A stretch of DNA of 64,000 nt from positions 1-64,000 of the forward strand of contig CANQOK010000006.1 of NCBI GenBank assembly GCA_947625465.1, given 5' to 3'. Of the stretch, positions 53,855 to 61,544 are shown piece after piece (position 1 is the stretch's first letter; each line of letters opens with the position of its first letter). The notes beneath the pieces were generated by a model. That model saw only the letters and a list, made by a program, of their open reading frames with translations, did not search any database and was not told the origin of the DNA. Position numbers and translations under genes: made by a program. The DNA comes from an uncultured Lachnospiraceae bacterium. GTDB taxonomy: Bacteria; Bacillota; Clostridia; Lachnospirales; Lachnospiraceae.

Positions 53855-55339
53855 CTATTTCCAAGGATTTTCCGTCGGATACCGCACGCCCGCAGGCTGA
53901 TTGTATCCGATTTCTTCCGCCGCAACGCCAATATAACGAAATACTTCAAACAAGGCTTTTCCGTGATTGCCAAACGCGACCGCTCCGTGATGCGGGAAAT
54001 TCTTTTCGATCAGCACATGCCGGTAAAACCGGCCCATCTCCGGAATGGCAAACACGCCGATTGAACCGAACGAACGGCTTGCGACCGGCAGAACCTCACC
54101 CTGCGCGATATACGCCCGCAGCTTGCAGTCCGCTGTGCTCTGCAGCCGGAAAAATGTAATATCTCCCGGAACGATATCGCCTTCCAGCGTTCCCTGCGTT
54201 ACTTCTTCCGGCAGCGATCTCGCCATGATCAGCTGATACCGCATCTCACAGAAGGACAGCTTGCCCGCCGCCGTATTGCCACAGTGGAAGCCCATAAACG
54301 TATCCCTGTGCGTATAGGGGAATTTGCCCTCTATGTCGCTTTCATACATATCCTTCGGTACATTGTTGTTGATATCCAGCAGCGTTACGGTATCTCCACT
54401 GACGACGGTTCCGATATATTCGCTGAGCGCCCCGTAAATATCCACTTCACAGGAAACCGGAATTCCCTGCGCGGTCAGCCGGCTGTTCACATAACAGGGC
54501 ACAAATCCGAACTGCGTCTGGAAGGCAGGCCAGCATTTCCCGGCGATTGCCACGTATTTTCTATAGCCTTTATGCTCCGCGATCCAGTCCTTCAGCGTCA
54601 GTTCATACTGCGCCAGTTTCGCAAGGATCTCCGGTTTTTTATTCCCCTCTCCCAGCTCTGCTTCCATTTCCTTTACGACAGCCGGAATCCGTTCATCTCC
54701 CGCATGCCGGTTAAATGCCTCAAACAGATCCAGCTCCGAATTTTCCTCTATCTCTACGCCAAGTTCATACAGGGGTTTTATCGGTGCGTTGCACGCGAGA
54801 AAATTCAGCGGCCGCGGCCCGAAGCTGATGATCTTTAAATCTTTCAGTGCGATGATTGCTCTGGCGACCGGACGGAATCCGTAGATCATATCCGCGCATT
54901 CTTCCGCAGTCCCGACGGGATATTCCGGTATGTACGCCTTAACACCGCGCAGCTTTAAATTATAGCTTGCGTTCAGCATACCGCAGTAAGCGTCGCCTCT
55001 GCCCTGGATCAGGTTGTCTCCCCGCTCTTCGGCGGCGGCCACAAACATAACGGGACCGTCAAAATGCTTCGCCAGAAGCGTTTCCGAGATCTCCGGCCCG
55101 AAATTCCCCAGATAGACAACCAGCGCATTGCAGCCTGCCTGTTTCAGATCCTCCAGCGCCTGCACCATATGGATCTCACTTTCCACAATGCAGACCGGAC
55201 ATTCGTAAATTTCAGAATCTCCGTATTTTTCTCTGTAAGCCCGCATCAGCGCTTCCCGTCTGGAAACAGACAGCGTTTCCGGAAAACAGTCCCTGCTGAC
55301 TGCGACTACTCCCATTTTCAGTTCCGGTACATTATTCAT
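53855..55339 (-). CDS. L-fucose/L-arabinose isomerase-family sugar isomerase
   Basis: The 494-residue protein belongs to the FucI/AraA-like ketol isomerase superfamily (COG2407 type). Landmarks are VVYLGNFGPE early, FVAAAEERGD, AIAGKCWPAFQTQFGFVPCYVNSRL in the middle and HCGNTA, HHGAVAFGNHG late, where metal-binding His and Glu residues cluster. Specificity cannot be read from sequence. In this locus no XylA or AraA is present, and xylB follows directly, so it may convert D-xylose, L-arabinose or a related pentose to a ketose for XylB or another kinase. The ATG at 55339 follows GGAGG eight bases upstream; the GH120 stop is five bases away. Confidence 0.85.
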   Translation of the reverse strand: MNNVPELKMGVVAVSRDCFPETLSVSRREALMRAYREKYGDSEIYECPVCIVESEIHMVQALEDLKQAGCNALVVYLGNFGPEISETLLAKHFDGPVMFVAAAEERGDNLIQGRGDAYCGMLNASYNLKLRGVKAYIPEYPVGTAEECADMIYGFRPVARAIIALKDLKIISFGPRPLNFLACNAPIKPLYELGVEIEENSELDLFEAFNRHAGDERIPAVVKEMEAELGEGNKKPEILAKLAQYELTLKDWIAEHKGYRKYVAIAGKCWPAFQTQFGFVPCYVNSRLTAQGIPVSCEVDIYGALSEYIGTVVSGDTVTLLDINNNVPKDMYESDIEGKFPYTHRDTFMGFHCGNTAAGKLSFCEMRYQLIMARSLPEEVTQGTLEGDIVPGDITFFRLQSTADCKLRAYIAQGEVLPVASRSFGSIGVFAIPEMGRFYRHVLIEKNFPHHGAVAFGNHGKALFEVFRYIGVAAEEIGYNQPAGVRYPTENPWK

Positions 55340-55344
55340 TGCAT

Positions 55345-57273
55345 CTACCTCCATATCCTGATTTTATTTTTTCCTGCCCGTACTGTCTGCAGCGGACCGG
55401 CAATCACCGTTTCCTTCATGGAATTTCCGAGGAAATCCCGGCTGATCCGCAGATCGGCGCCGGACGGTTCTTCAAAGCCGCATTCCGTGATCCGGGTCAT
55501 CGGCAGATTGTGGGTTCCCATAACCTCTCCCTGCAGTTCAAACATCTGCTCCGGCAGCGTGATCTCCAGATAGACGCCGTCCGTCTCCGTCACGATCCGC
55601 ACTTCCGGATCCCTGCTGTCCGTACAGCTGTGCGTTTCCCGGTCAAAGCCTTTCGCTCCGTTTAAATAAACATTTCCGTCAATGTACGCCGGCTGCCGCA
55701 CTTTCTCATAACTTTCCACATCCCCGTATTCCTCCCGTACTCTGGCGATATACTCCTCCAGGGAAACGGGCGAACCGTCATATTCCGCAGTGCCGTAGTC
55801 TCTGTCTTCCGTACCGCCCACAAAAATATTCTGGAACCAGCGGTCGTCTCCGCCATATACGGGAACCGTACCCATTACCTGCGTGGAATGGGGAAAATGA
55901 TACGGCGTAGCCCGATTCAGCACCGGATAATGGTTAAACAGCCCGCACACCAGGTTATTGACATATGCGCCGCCCTGTGCCGCATTGTCAAACGTATAAG
56001 CCGAAGTAAAGATATTATTATCCACCAGGTATGGGCCGTGGCTGACTTCGACGAACAGATCCCGGTTATTGTTATGATAAAGATTGGCGCTCACGCGCAC
56101 GCCCTGCGCCTGCCAGTCCAGCCAGGTTCCCAGGGTACAGTCGTGAATATAATTGTTGTGGATATAGACGTCAATGGCAGCGTGCATTTTGATCCCGCCC
56201 AGTTCGTGGCCGTAATATTCATGCTTCGTCCCGATCCGGTAAATCTCATTGCCGTAAATCTCGCTGAACGCGCCTCCCATATGCCCTACAATCCCGTTCT
56301 GTCCACAGTCATAGATCCGGTTGTTCCGAACGATATGCGATCCGGTTTCTTCTTTGCTCCAGCCGATCGACAAAGCCTTGAACACCGCTTCCATCTGATA
56401 CTGGTATCCCGGTTTCCTGCCCCATTTGGTAAAATCATTATCACCGGTACTCTCTTCCTTGCCCAGACTGATCCCGCTGCATTTGGAATCGTGGATCACA
56501 TTATCCTCTATGATCCAGCCTTTGCTCCAGTTGACGCCCAGAAGCCCATACTGCTTTGCGGTCGGCGGCGCCCAGATTGTAGCCGCCTGCGCCATTTCAA
56601 ATCCCTTTACTGTAATGTAATCTACTCCAGTCCGATCCGAAAAAAAACAGGACCTGCGCACGTTGATCTCCACACATTCCCGGTTGGGATCATAGTCCTG
56701 AAAATTCACATACAGAACGGTCCGCTCTTCCCCGCAGTCCGCATACCAGCGATATCGGGAGCGTTCCGGATCCGCCAGCTTCTCCTCGCGCCAGCCCCAG
56801 GTCTCATAGACGCTTGCCGTCCACAGCTCCGGATTCTTTACCGCTTCCGGACTCTTTGCTTCAAACAGCGACATCCCATTCAAATAGACGTCCCCGGCGT
56901 GTACCTTATTGTCCCTGGGCGCTACCAGCCAATCCCCGTCAATCTCTGCGGCAAAGGGATTGCATCCACAAAACAGCGCATTATCGATCTCTGCTTTCCA
57001 GACACTTCCTTCCACCTGTTCCCAGTTACGGATCTCTTCCGAACCTTTGATCACCACATGCTCGTTCTCTGCCGCCTGGTAGGTGATCCTGCAGTGATTC
57101 CCCAGGCCGCCGTTTCGGGGTCTGACCCATTCCCGGTATACGCCTTCATGGACGATCACCGTATCTCCCGCAATCGCCGTATCTGCTGCTTTTTGAATCG
57201 TCAGGAAGGGACTTTCCGCGCTCCCGCTGTTTTGGTCCGAACCTTTTTTTGAAACATGATAGATTTTGGTCAT
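55345..57273 (-). CDS. GH120 beta-xylosidase
   Basis: GH120 enzymes release xylose from xylo-oligosaccharides. The 642-residue protein closely follows the Thermoanaerobacterium XylC pattern: YHVSKKGSDQNSG and GDTVIVHEGVYREWV at the start, EINVRRSCFFSDRTGVDYIT, WSKGWIIEDNVIHD, the nucleophile Asp in GTWLDWQAQG and the acid/base Glu in NRDLFVEVSHGPYL. The right-handed beta-helix is disrupted by a sandwich domain as in that family. No signal peptide. It opens the GH120-isomerase-xylB unit. A -10 (TATATT) at 57364-57369 may be its promoter, divergent from the AraC gene. Confidence 0.93.
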   Translation of the reverse strand: MTKIYHVSKKGSDQNSGSAESPFLTIQKAADTAIAGDTVIVHEGVYREWVRPRNGGLGNHCRITYQAAENEHVVIKGSEEIRNWEQVEGSVWKAEIDNALFCGCNPFAAEIDGDWLVAPRDNKVHAGDVYLNGMSLFEAKSPEAVKNPELWTASVYETWGWREEKLADPERSRYRWYADCGEERTVLYVNFQDYDPNRECVEINVRRSCFFSDRTGVDYITVKGFEMAQAATIWAPPTAKQYGLLGVNWSKGWIIEDNVIHDSKCSGISLGKEESTGDNDFTKWGRKPGYQYQMEAVFKALSIGWSKEETGSHIVRNNRIYDCGQNGIVGHMGGAFSEIYGNEIYRIGTKHEYYGHELGGIKMHAAIDVYIHNNYIHDCTLGTWLDWQAQGVRVSANLYHNNNRDLFVEVSHGPYLVDNNIFTSAYTFDNAAQGGAYVNNLVCGLFNHYPVLNRATPYHFPHSTQVMGTVPVYGGDDRWFQNIFVGGTEDRDYGTAEYDGSPVSLEEYIARVREEYGDVESYEKVRQPAYIDGNVYLNGAKGFDRETHSCTDSRDPEVRIVTETDGVYLEITLPEQMFELQGEVMGTHNLPMTRITECGFEEPSGADLRISRDFLGNSMKETVIAGPLQTVRAGKNKIRIWR

Positions 57274-57381
57274 TGATTATTCACCTGCTTTCCCTGATAA
57301 TATTCAGTTTTACCGGCGGACAGGTTTGCTGTCTCCGGATTTTCATTTTGTTTATTTAAGACAAATATAGCGAAGCCTCGC

Positions 57382-57410
57382 TTGAAAAGAAAGCAATATC
57401 GTGGTAAAAT
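57382..57410 (+). promoter_or_regulatory. promoter of the AraC-family gene
   Basis: TTGAAA (57382-57387), 17-base spacer, TAAAAT (57405-57410) with extended TGG. A short inverted repeat AGCGA-AGCC-TCGCT (57369-57382) touches the -35 and lies between the two divergent promoters. Confidence 0.8.
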
Positions 57411-57444
57411 ATGTGACAAATATTGCGTGAAAGCAGGTAGAGCC

Positions 57445-58233
57445 ATGCTGCCGTTTATTGAAATCAAGGAAAATCCTATTTTTCACTATGCATTTGAAAA
57501 TTTTGACTTTGCCGCCCATTTCCATTCCGGGCTGGAACTCGTTCCTGTAACAAAGGGAACAATCCAGATTATCGTGGATAATGAGTCTCACACCGTGCAT
57601 GCAGGTGAAATCGCTGTTATTTTCCCGTACCATGTTCATGAATACCGGCGCTGCGGCCAGTCTGAAAACCAGGGCGATGTTCTTCTGATCGGCAATGAAT
57701 ACCTGAATCTGTATCTGGACACCCTGCTTCAAAAAGAGCCGTCCCGGATTGTCTTTTCCCTGGATGAATTCCATCCGGATGTCCGCTATGGCATTCATTC
57801 TCTGTTGGGCGCATTCAATGAAGAATATTGCGTACAAAACGCATATGTACAGCTGATCCTCTGCCGTCTGCTGCCATCTCTTCCGTTACTTAATTCACGG
57901 ATTCACACCAGTGACGACATTCACTGCATTATCCAGTACCTTTCTACCCATTTTCAGGAGCCGCTTTCACTCTCCTCTGTCGCACAGGCCCTGCGAATGG
58001 ATAAATACCAGTTGTCACGAATCTTTTCCCAACGCCTGCATATCAATTTTAATCAGTATATCAACCGGCTTCGGATCGAATACGCGCTGATGCAGATGCG
58101 ATTGGGCAACGCGACCGTTACCGCCTGTGCGCTCGATGCCGGCTTTAATAATACCCGGTCGTTCTACCGGACGTTTGAACAGGTTTACCATACAACCCCA
58201 AAAGAATATCTGAGCCGCCTGAACAAATCTTAA
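57445..58233 (+). CDS. AraC-family regulator of the hemicellulose locus
   Basis: The 262-residue protein has an N-terminal cupin-type ligand domain (about 1-110, AAHFHSGLELVPVTKGT and IVDNESHTVHAGEIAVIFPYHVHEY) and a C-terminal AraC double helix-turn-helix (about 165-260, SLSSVAQALRMDKYQLSRIF and ATVTACALDAGFNNTRSFYRTF). It probably senses a pentose or xylo-oligosaccharide and activates the divergent GH120 unit. I put the start at ATG 57445 because an earlier TTG in frame at 57382 lies in the -35 box. It converges with the next gene; the two stop codons touch. Confidence 0.92.
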   Translation: MLPFIEIKENPIFHYAFENFDFAAHFHSGLELVPVTKGTIQIIVDNESHTVHAGEIAVIFPYHVHEYRRCGQSENQGDVLLIGNEYLNLYLDTLLQKEPSRIVFSLDEFHPDVRYGIHSLLGAFNEEYCVQNAYVQLILCRLLPSLPLLNSRIHTSDDIHCIIQYLSTHFQEPLSLSSVAQALRMDKYQLSRIFSQRLHINFNQYINRLRIEYALMQMRLGNATVTACALDAGFNNTRSFYRTFEQVYHTTPKEYLSRLNKS

Positions 58234-58764
58234 TTACTGCGCTTTCGTTTCCACAATCAGCCCGGTATTTCCAAGCTGTGTCAGCAATGCTTTTTTATGC
58301 CTGATCGCAGGTCTTTCAATAATCCATATCCCGGCGGCCTCCCAGATAGAAAACGCGCCGATCGCGGAAATAATTTCCGAAACGACCATATTTACCTTAG
58401 ACTGCAGCAGCAGGCTAAGTGAAATGAAGACCGCGCCGATCAAAAGCATCCAGAGCTGCTTGATCCGGTTCTGCTTCTGTTCATGCCGCAATTTGGTCTG
58501 CGTTTCCTCCATCATGGCGGAAAACGCCTGCTTTACCTCCGTTTCCTTTATCGTATCATCGGCGTAAATATGGATCACTACCCGCTGGTTTCTGCCTTTT
58601 TGCCCCAGTTTATCGATCAGATACTCTCTCAGTCCGTCGTTTAAGGTTCTGTGTTCCCTGTCATAGGCATTAAACAGCATTTCCTCTGACTGAATATTGA
58701 GACTGATCTCGTATTCCTCTGCCTTTCCCTGTTCCGGCCAATCCGCCCTTACTGTCTTTTCCAT
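58234..58764 (-). CDS. two-TM membrane protein with N-terminal soluble domain, unknown function
   Basis: The 176-residue protein has a soluble start with two beta-rich elements (EYEISLNIQSEEMLF, RVVIHIYADD), a charged helix (ETQTKLRHEQKQNRIKQ) and two membrane helices (about 104-121 and 126-147). I do not recognise the family. It lies 15 bases after the GH88 gene and is probably co-transcribed with it, although a link to sugar breakdown is not evident. The reading frame ends exactly beside the AraC stop. Confidence 0.7.
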   Translation of the reverse strand: MEKTVRADWPEQGKAEEYEISLNIQSEEMLFNAYDREHRTLNDGLREYLIDKLGQKGRNQRVVIHIYADDTIKETEVKQAFSAMMEETQTKLRHEQKQNRIKQLWMLLIGAVFISLSLLLQSKVNMVVSEIISAIGAFSIWEAAGIWIIERPAIRHKKALLTQLGNTGLIVETKAQ

Positions 58765-58779
58765 TTTCTCTACCTCATT

Positions 58780-59913
58780 TTACCATAATAGGATATCGCG
58801 TTCTGCCAGCTTCAAAATACCTTCCGTAAAATAGTAATCTCCATATATAATGGAAAAATCGTGTTCCCGGTCATGGTATGCCGCAGAGCATTTCTCCACG
58901 AGATTGTCAATTTCAGGATCCCAGCTGCAGCGTTTTTCCGCAAGGGTGTGCAGCAGCAATACGGCGGTATGGTAATAAGTCTCCTTTTGTTCTCCATCCG
59001 TCAGTTTTTCAAGTTCCAGCAGACCGCAGGCAAAGATCGCCGCCGCTGTGGAATCCTCCCATAAAATATCTGCGGGCTGGTCAAAATCTACCGGAACGAT
59101 CCCGGTTTCGGAGATCTGCGAGACAACATAATCCGCCACCTGTTTTGCCGTTTCCAGATACCGTTCTTCTTTTGTATGCAGATAGCTTAACGTAAATCCG
59201 TACAGGGCCCAGGACTGCCCTCTCGTCCAGGCCGAACCCACCTGCATCCCCTGTCCGCCTTGCGGGCCGATTATCCTGCCCGTCTCCGGATCAAACTCTA
59301 CAATATGATGAACCGATCCGTTTTCCCGTACAAATACCTTCTGCACAGAGTCCGCATGGGCCATGGCGATCTGACGAAACCGGGAATCATGCAGTTCATC
59401 GGACGCCCAGTACAACAGCGGCAGATTCATCATACAGTCAATAATGGCAAGCCCGGCTGTCTTTCCGTCTCCCGGGTCGTTCCACGCCCGGATCAGACCG
59501 GCTTTCAGATTAAATCGGCCCGCCATATTGGAAGCCGCCAGAATCCCCCGGTTTCTGGACTGCCGGTTTCCCGTGATCCGATAGTCCGCGACATCCGAGA
59601 TCAAAAACCGGAATCCGGCGTCGTGATCCATTGCCATCGGATCCAGCAATACCGCGTCCAGCTTATCCTGAACCTCTTCTGCGACTGTGCGGAATTCTTC
59701 ATTTCCATACGCATGATACAGCAGCCAGAGCTGCGCCGGCCAGAATCCGTTTGTCCACCAGCCGATCCGTTCTCCGGACCAATCGTCAAATCTTCCCTCT
59801 GCCGTTGTATACGGAACTTTTCCTCTGTTTCGGTGTGCGGTAACCGCGACTTTCGCCGCGATCCGGTCCGCCGTTTCCCGGGCCCATTCCTTTTCCTGTG
59901 TTCTTTGATCCAT
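58780..59913 (-). CDS. GH88 unsaturated glucuronyl hydrolase
   Basis: GH88 enzymes hydrate and so release the unsaturated uronic acid left at the end of oligosaccharides by polysaccharide lyases. The 377-residue protein has the alpha6/alpha6 barrel landmarks WWTNGFWPAQLWLLY, the Asp in DHDAGFRFL, the second Asp in IIDCMMNLPLLYWAS, and WTRGQSWALYGF and EDSTAAAIFACGLLE. Two catalytic Asp residues of the family are in those motifs. There is no signal peptide, so it works on imported fragments, perhaps glycosaminoglycan or pectin derived. GGAGG precedes the ATG at 59913. No lyase is found in the window. Confidence 0.92.
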   Translation of the reverse strand: MDQRTQEKEWARETADRIAAKVAVTAHRNRGKVPYTTAEGRFDDWSGERIGWWTNGFWPAQLWLLYHAYGNEEFRTVAEEVQDKLDAVLLDPMAMDHDAGFRFLISDVADYRITGNRQSRNRGILAASNMAGRFNLKAGLIRAWNDPGDGKTAGLAIIDCMMNLPLLYWASDELHDSRFRQIAMAHADSVQKVFVRENGSVHHIVEFDPETGRIIGPQGGQGMQVGSAWTRGQSWALYGFTLSYLHTKEERYLETAKQVADYVVSQISETGIVPVDFDQPADILWEDSTAAAIFACGLLELEKLTDGEQKETYYHTAVLLLHTLAEKRCSWDPEIDNLVEKCSAAYHDREHDFSIIYGDYYFTEGILKLAERDILLW

Positions 59914-59948
59914 ACTGCCTCCATTTTATTCTTTTTGATTTTTAAAAA

Positions 59949-59988
59949 GGGCTGCCGCTTTACAAAATTCCCTGCAAGCGGCAGTCCC
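59949..59988 (-). terminator. terminator after the AIM24 gene
   Basis: Arms GGGCTGCCGCTT (59949-59960) and AAGCGGCAGTCCC (59976-59988); on the minus strand the T-run CCCTTTTTAAA follows. It separates the AIM24 gene from GH88. Confidence 0.8.
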
Positions 59989-60015
59989 GTCAATGATATT
60001 GTGATCTCTGCTATT

Positions 60016-60696
60016 TTATTTGCTTCCGGTCGGCATAAACGGACGCAGCGCAGACGCTACTCCGCTAACCGGCATCGTCTGTACGGAAACCTTTCCCGGT
60101 CCCGTCACAACGCTGTTAAAGAATCCTTCGCCGCCGAACAGCTTGTTTTTGATTCCTTTCACCGATTGAATATCCAAGGTACAGGTAGCGTCCATCATTG
60201 CAAGATTTCCGCTGTCTATTACCAGGCGCTGCCCTGCCGCCAGCTCATATTCCACCACGGAACCGTCAATTTCCAGGAAAACCATCCCGTTTCCCGAAAA
60301 CTTCTGCATGATAAAACCTTCACCGCTGAAGAAGCCGGATACGCCTTTCTTCTGGAAATGGATAGACAGCTCCACGCCCATTTCCGAAGCCAGAAACGCG
60401 CCTTTCTGTGCGATCACCGGATGGTCCGGCGTAATCTGGATGGCACGGATCGAACCGGGGAAACTGGAAGCAAAGGCAATCATGCCCTTTCCGTTTTCCG
60501 CCGTATAGATATTCTGGAACATAGAATCTCCGGAAAGTCTCCGCCCAAATGCTTTCCCGACTCCGCCTGCCCCGGTATTCATAACCATGTTCGGACTCAT
60601 CCAGCTCATGGACCCCTTTTCTGTCAGCAGACTTTCTCCGTCCTCCAGTTCACAAACCACAGCCGGCATCGGCTCTCCTACAATTTTGTACTGCAT
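60016..60696 (-). CDS. AIM24-family protein
   Basis: The 226-residue protein belongs to the AIM24 (TIGR00266, DUF124) family, whose bacterial role is not established. It folds as repeated beta elements, visible as alternating segments such as SMSWMSPNMVMNT, GSIRAIQITPDHPVIAQKGAFLAS and FLEIDGSVVEYELAAGQRLVIDSG. The family's glycine-rich loops (GGVGKAFGRRLSGDSMFQN and KLFGGEGFFNSVVTGPG) are present. No signal or membrane helix. It lies 67 bases after the SDR gene and is followed by a terminator. Confidence 0.92.
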   Translation of the reverse strand: MQYKIVGEPMPAVVCELEDGESLLTEKGSMSWMSPNMVMNTGAGGVGKAFGRRLSGDSMFQNIYTAENGKGMIAFASSFPGSIRAIQITPDHPVIAQKGAFLASEMGVELSIHFQKKGVSGFFSGEGFIMQKFSGNGMVFLEIDGSVVEYELAAGQRLVIDSGNLAMMDATCTLDIQSVKGIKNKLFGGEGFFNSVVTGPGKVSVQTMPVSGVASALRPFMPTGSK

Positions 60697-60763
60697 CTCC
60701 TTATCTCCTTTCAGATGAAAAAATGATTCCGATTTACGGATATATAGCCTTTTATCAGGCTGT

Positions 60764-61501
60764 CTAGTTCATCGCCGCGCCGTCTGCGCGCAGGATGATA
60801 CCAGTCACATAAGATGCCATATCGCTTCCCAGATACAGGAACGCATTGGCAATATCTTCCGGCTCTCCGGGACGTCCCAGCGGGATTCCCGCAGAGATCC
60901 GGTCCACCATTTCCTTCGGCAGCGCCGCTACCATATCGGTCCTGGTCACGCCGGGCGCAACCGCATTGACCCGGATCTGATCTTTTGCCAATTCTCTGGC
61001 CAGTGATATTGTCAGCCCGTCCACAGCAAATTTGGTAGCGGGATAGCCGCAGCCGGACGGCTGGCCGTTCTTGCTTACCATAGAACTGGTATTGATGATT
61101 ACGCCGCCGCCCTGTTCCTTCATCAGGCGGGCTGCTGCCTGAGAGCAGACGAATACCGCTTTCAGGTTGAGATCCAGAATTTTGGAAAATTCTTCTACGG
61201 TATAATCATAGAGAGAAGTACGGGAAGAAATTCCCGCATTGTTAGCTAAAATATCAAATGAACCGAACCGTTCTTTGACCGAAGCAAACGCCGCTGCGAC
61301 CTCCTCCGGACTGCAGAGATCCGGACAGATACCCATGACGCGATCCTTGTACTCTGTCAATTGGGACAGTGCCTTCTCCACAGTTTCCTGACGGGAACCG
61401 GCAAGCGCCACATTGGCTCCGTTCTCCAGATACTTTTTCACAACCGCAAATCCAATCCCCCGTGTGCCGCCGGTAACGACGGCTGTTTTTCCTTTCAGCA
61501 T
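60764..61501 (-). CDS. short-chain dehydrogenase/reductase
   Basis: The 245-residue oxidoreductase has the SDR cofactor loop TGGTRGIGFA, the NNAGISS strand, catalytic Ser in NTSSMVSK, and Tyr and Lys in GYPATKFA. The end VTGIILRADGAAMN is typical of FabG-like SDRs. Several stretches (GGTRGIGFA, DLCSPEEVAAA, GCGYPATK, VNAVAPGVTRTDM) also resemble BaiA-type bile-acid 3-alpha-hydroxysteroid dehydrogenases, but other bai genes are absent and the similarity may reflect the general family. The substrate is unknown. It follows the channel gene by 43 bases. Confidence 0.9.
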   Translation of the reverse strand: MLKGKTAVVTGGTRGIGFAVVKKYLENGANVALAGSRQETVEKALSQLTEYKDRVMGICPDLCSPEEVAAAFASVKERFGSFDILANNAGISSRTSLYDYTVEEFSKILDLNLKAVFVCSQAAARLMKEQGGGVIINTSSMVSKNGQPSGCGYPATKFAVDGLTISLARELAKDQIRVNAVAPGVTRTDMVAALPKEMVDRISAGIPLGRPGEPEDIANAFLYLGSDMASYVTGIILRADGAAMN

Positions 61502-61544
61502 AATGTTTCTCCTTTCAGATATTTATAGATTGCATGATAGCGCA

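Noticed and set aside
55888..57252. A 454-codon open frame on the plus strand opposite the GH120 gene
   Set aside because: The minus strand codes for a full GH120 enzyme with catalytic residues; the plus frame has no recognisable domain and no ribosome site, and is a by-product of codon bias.
59260..60726. A 488-codon plus-strand frame across the GH88 and AIM24 genes
   Set aside because: It spans a terminator and two well-supported minus-strand genes; the protein has no family features.
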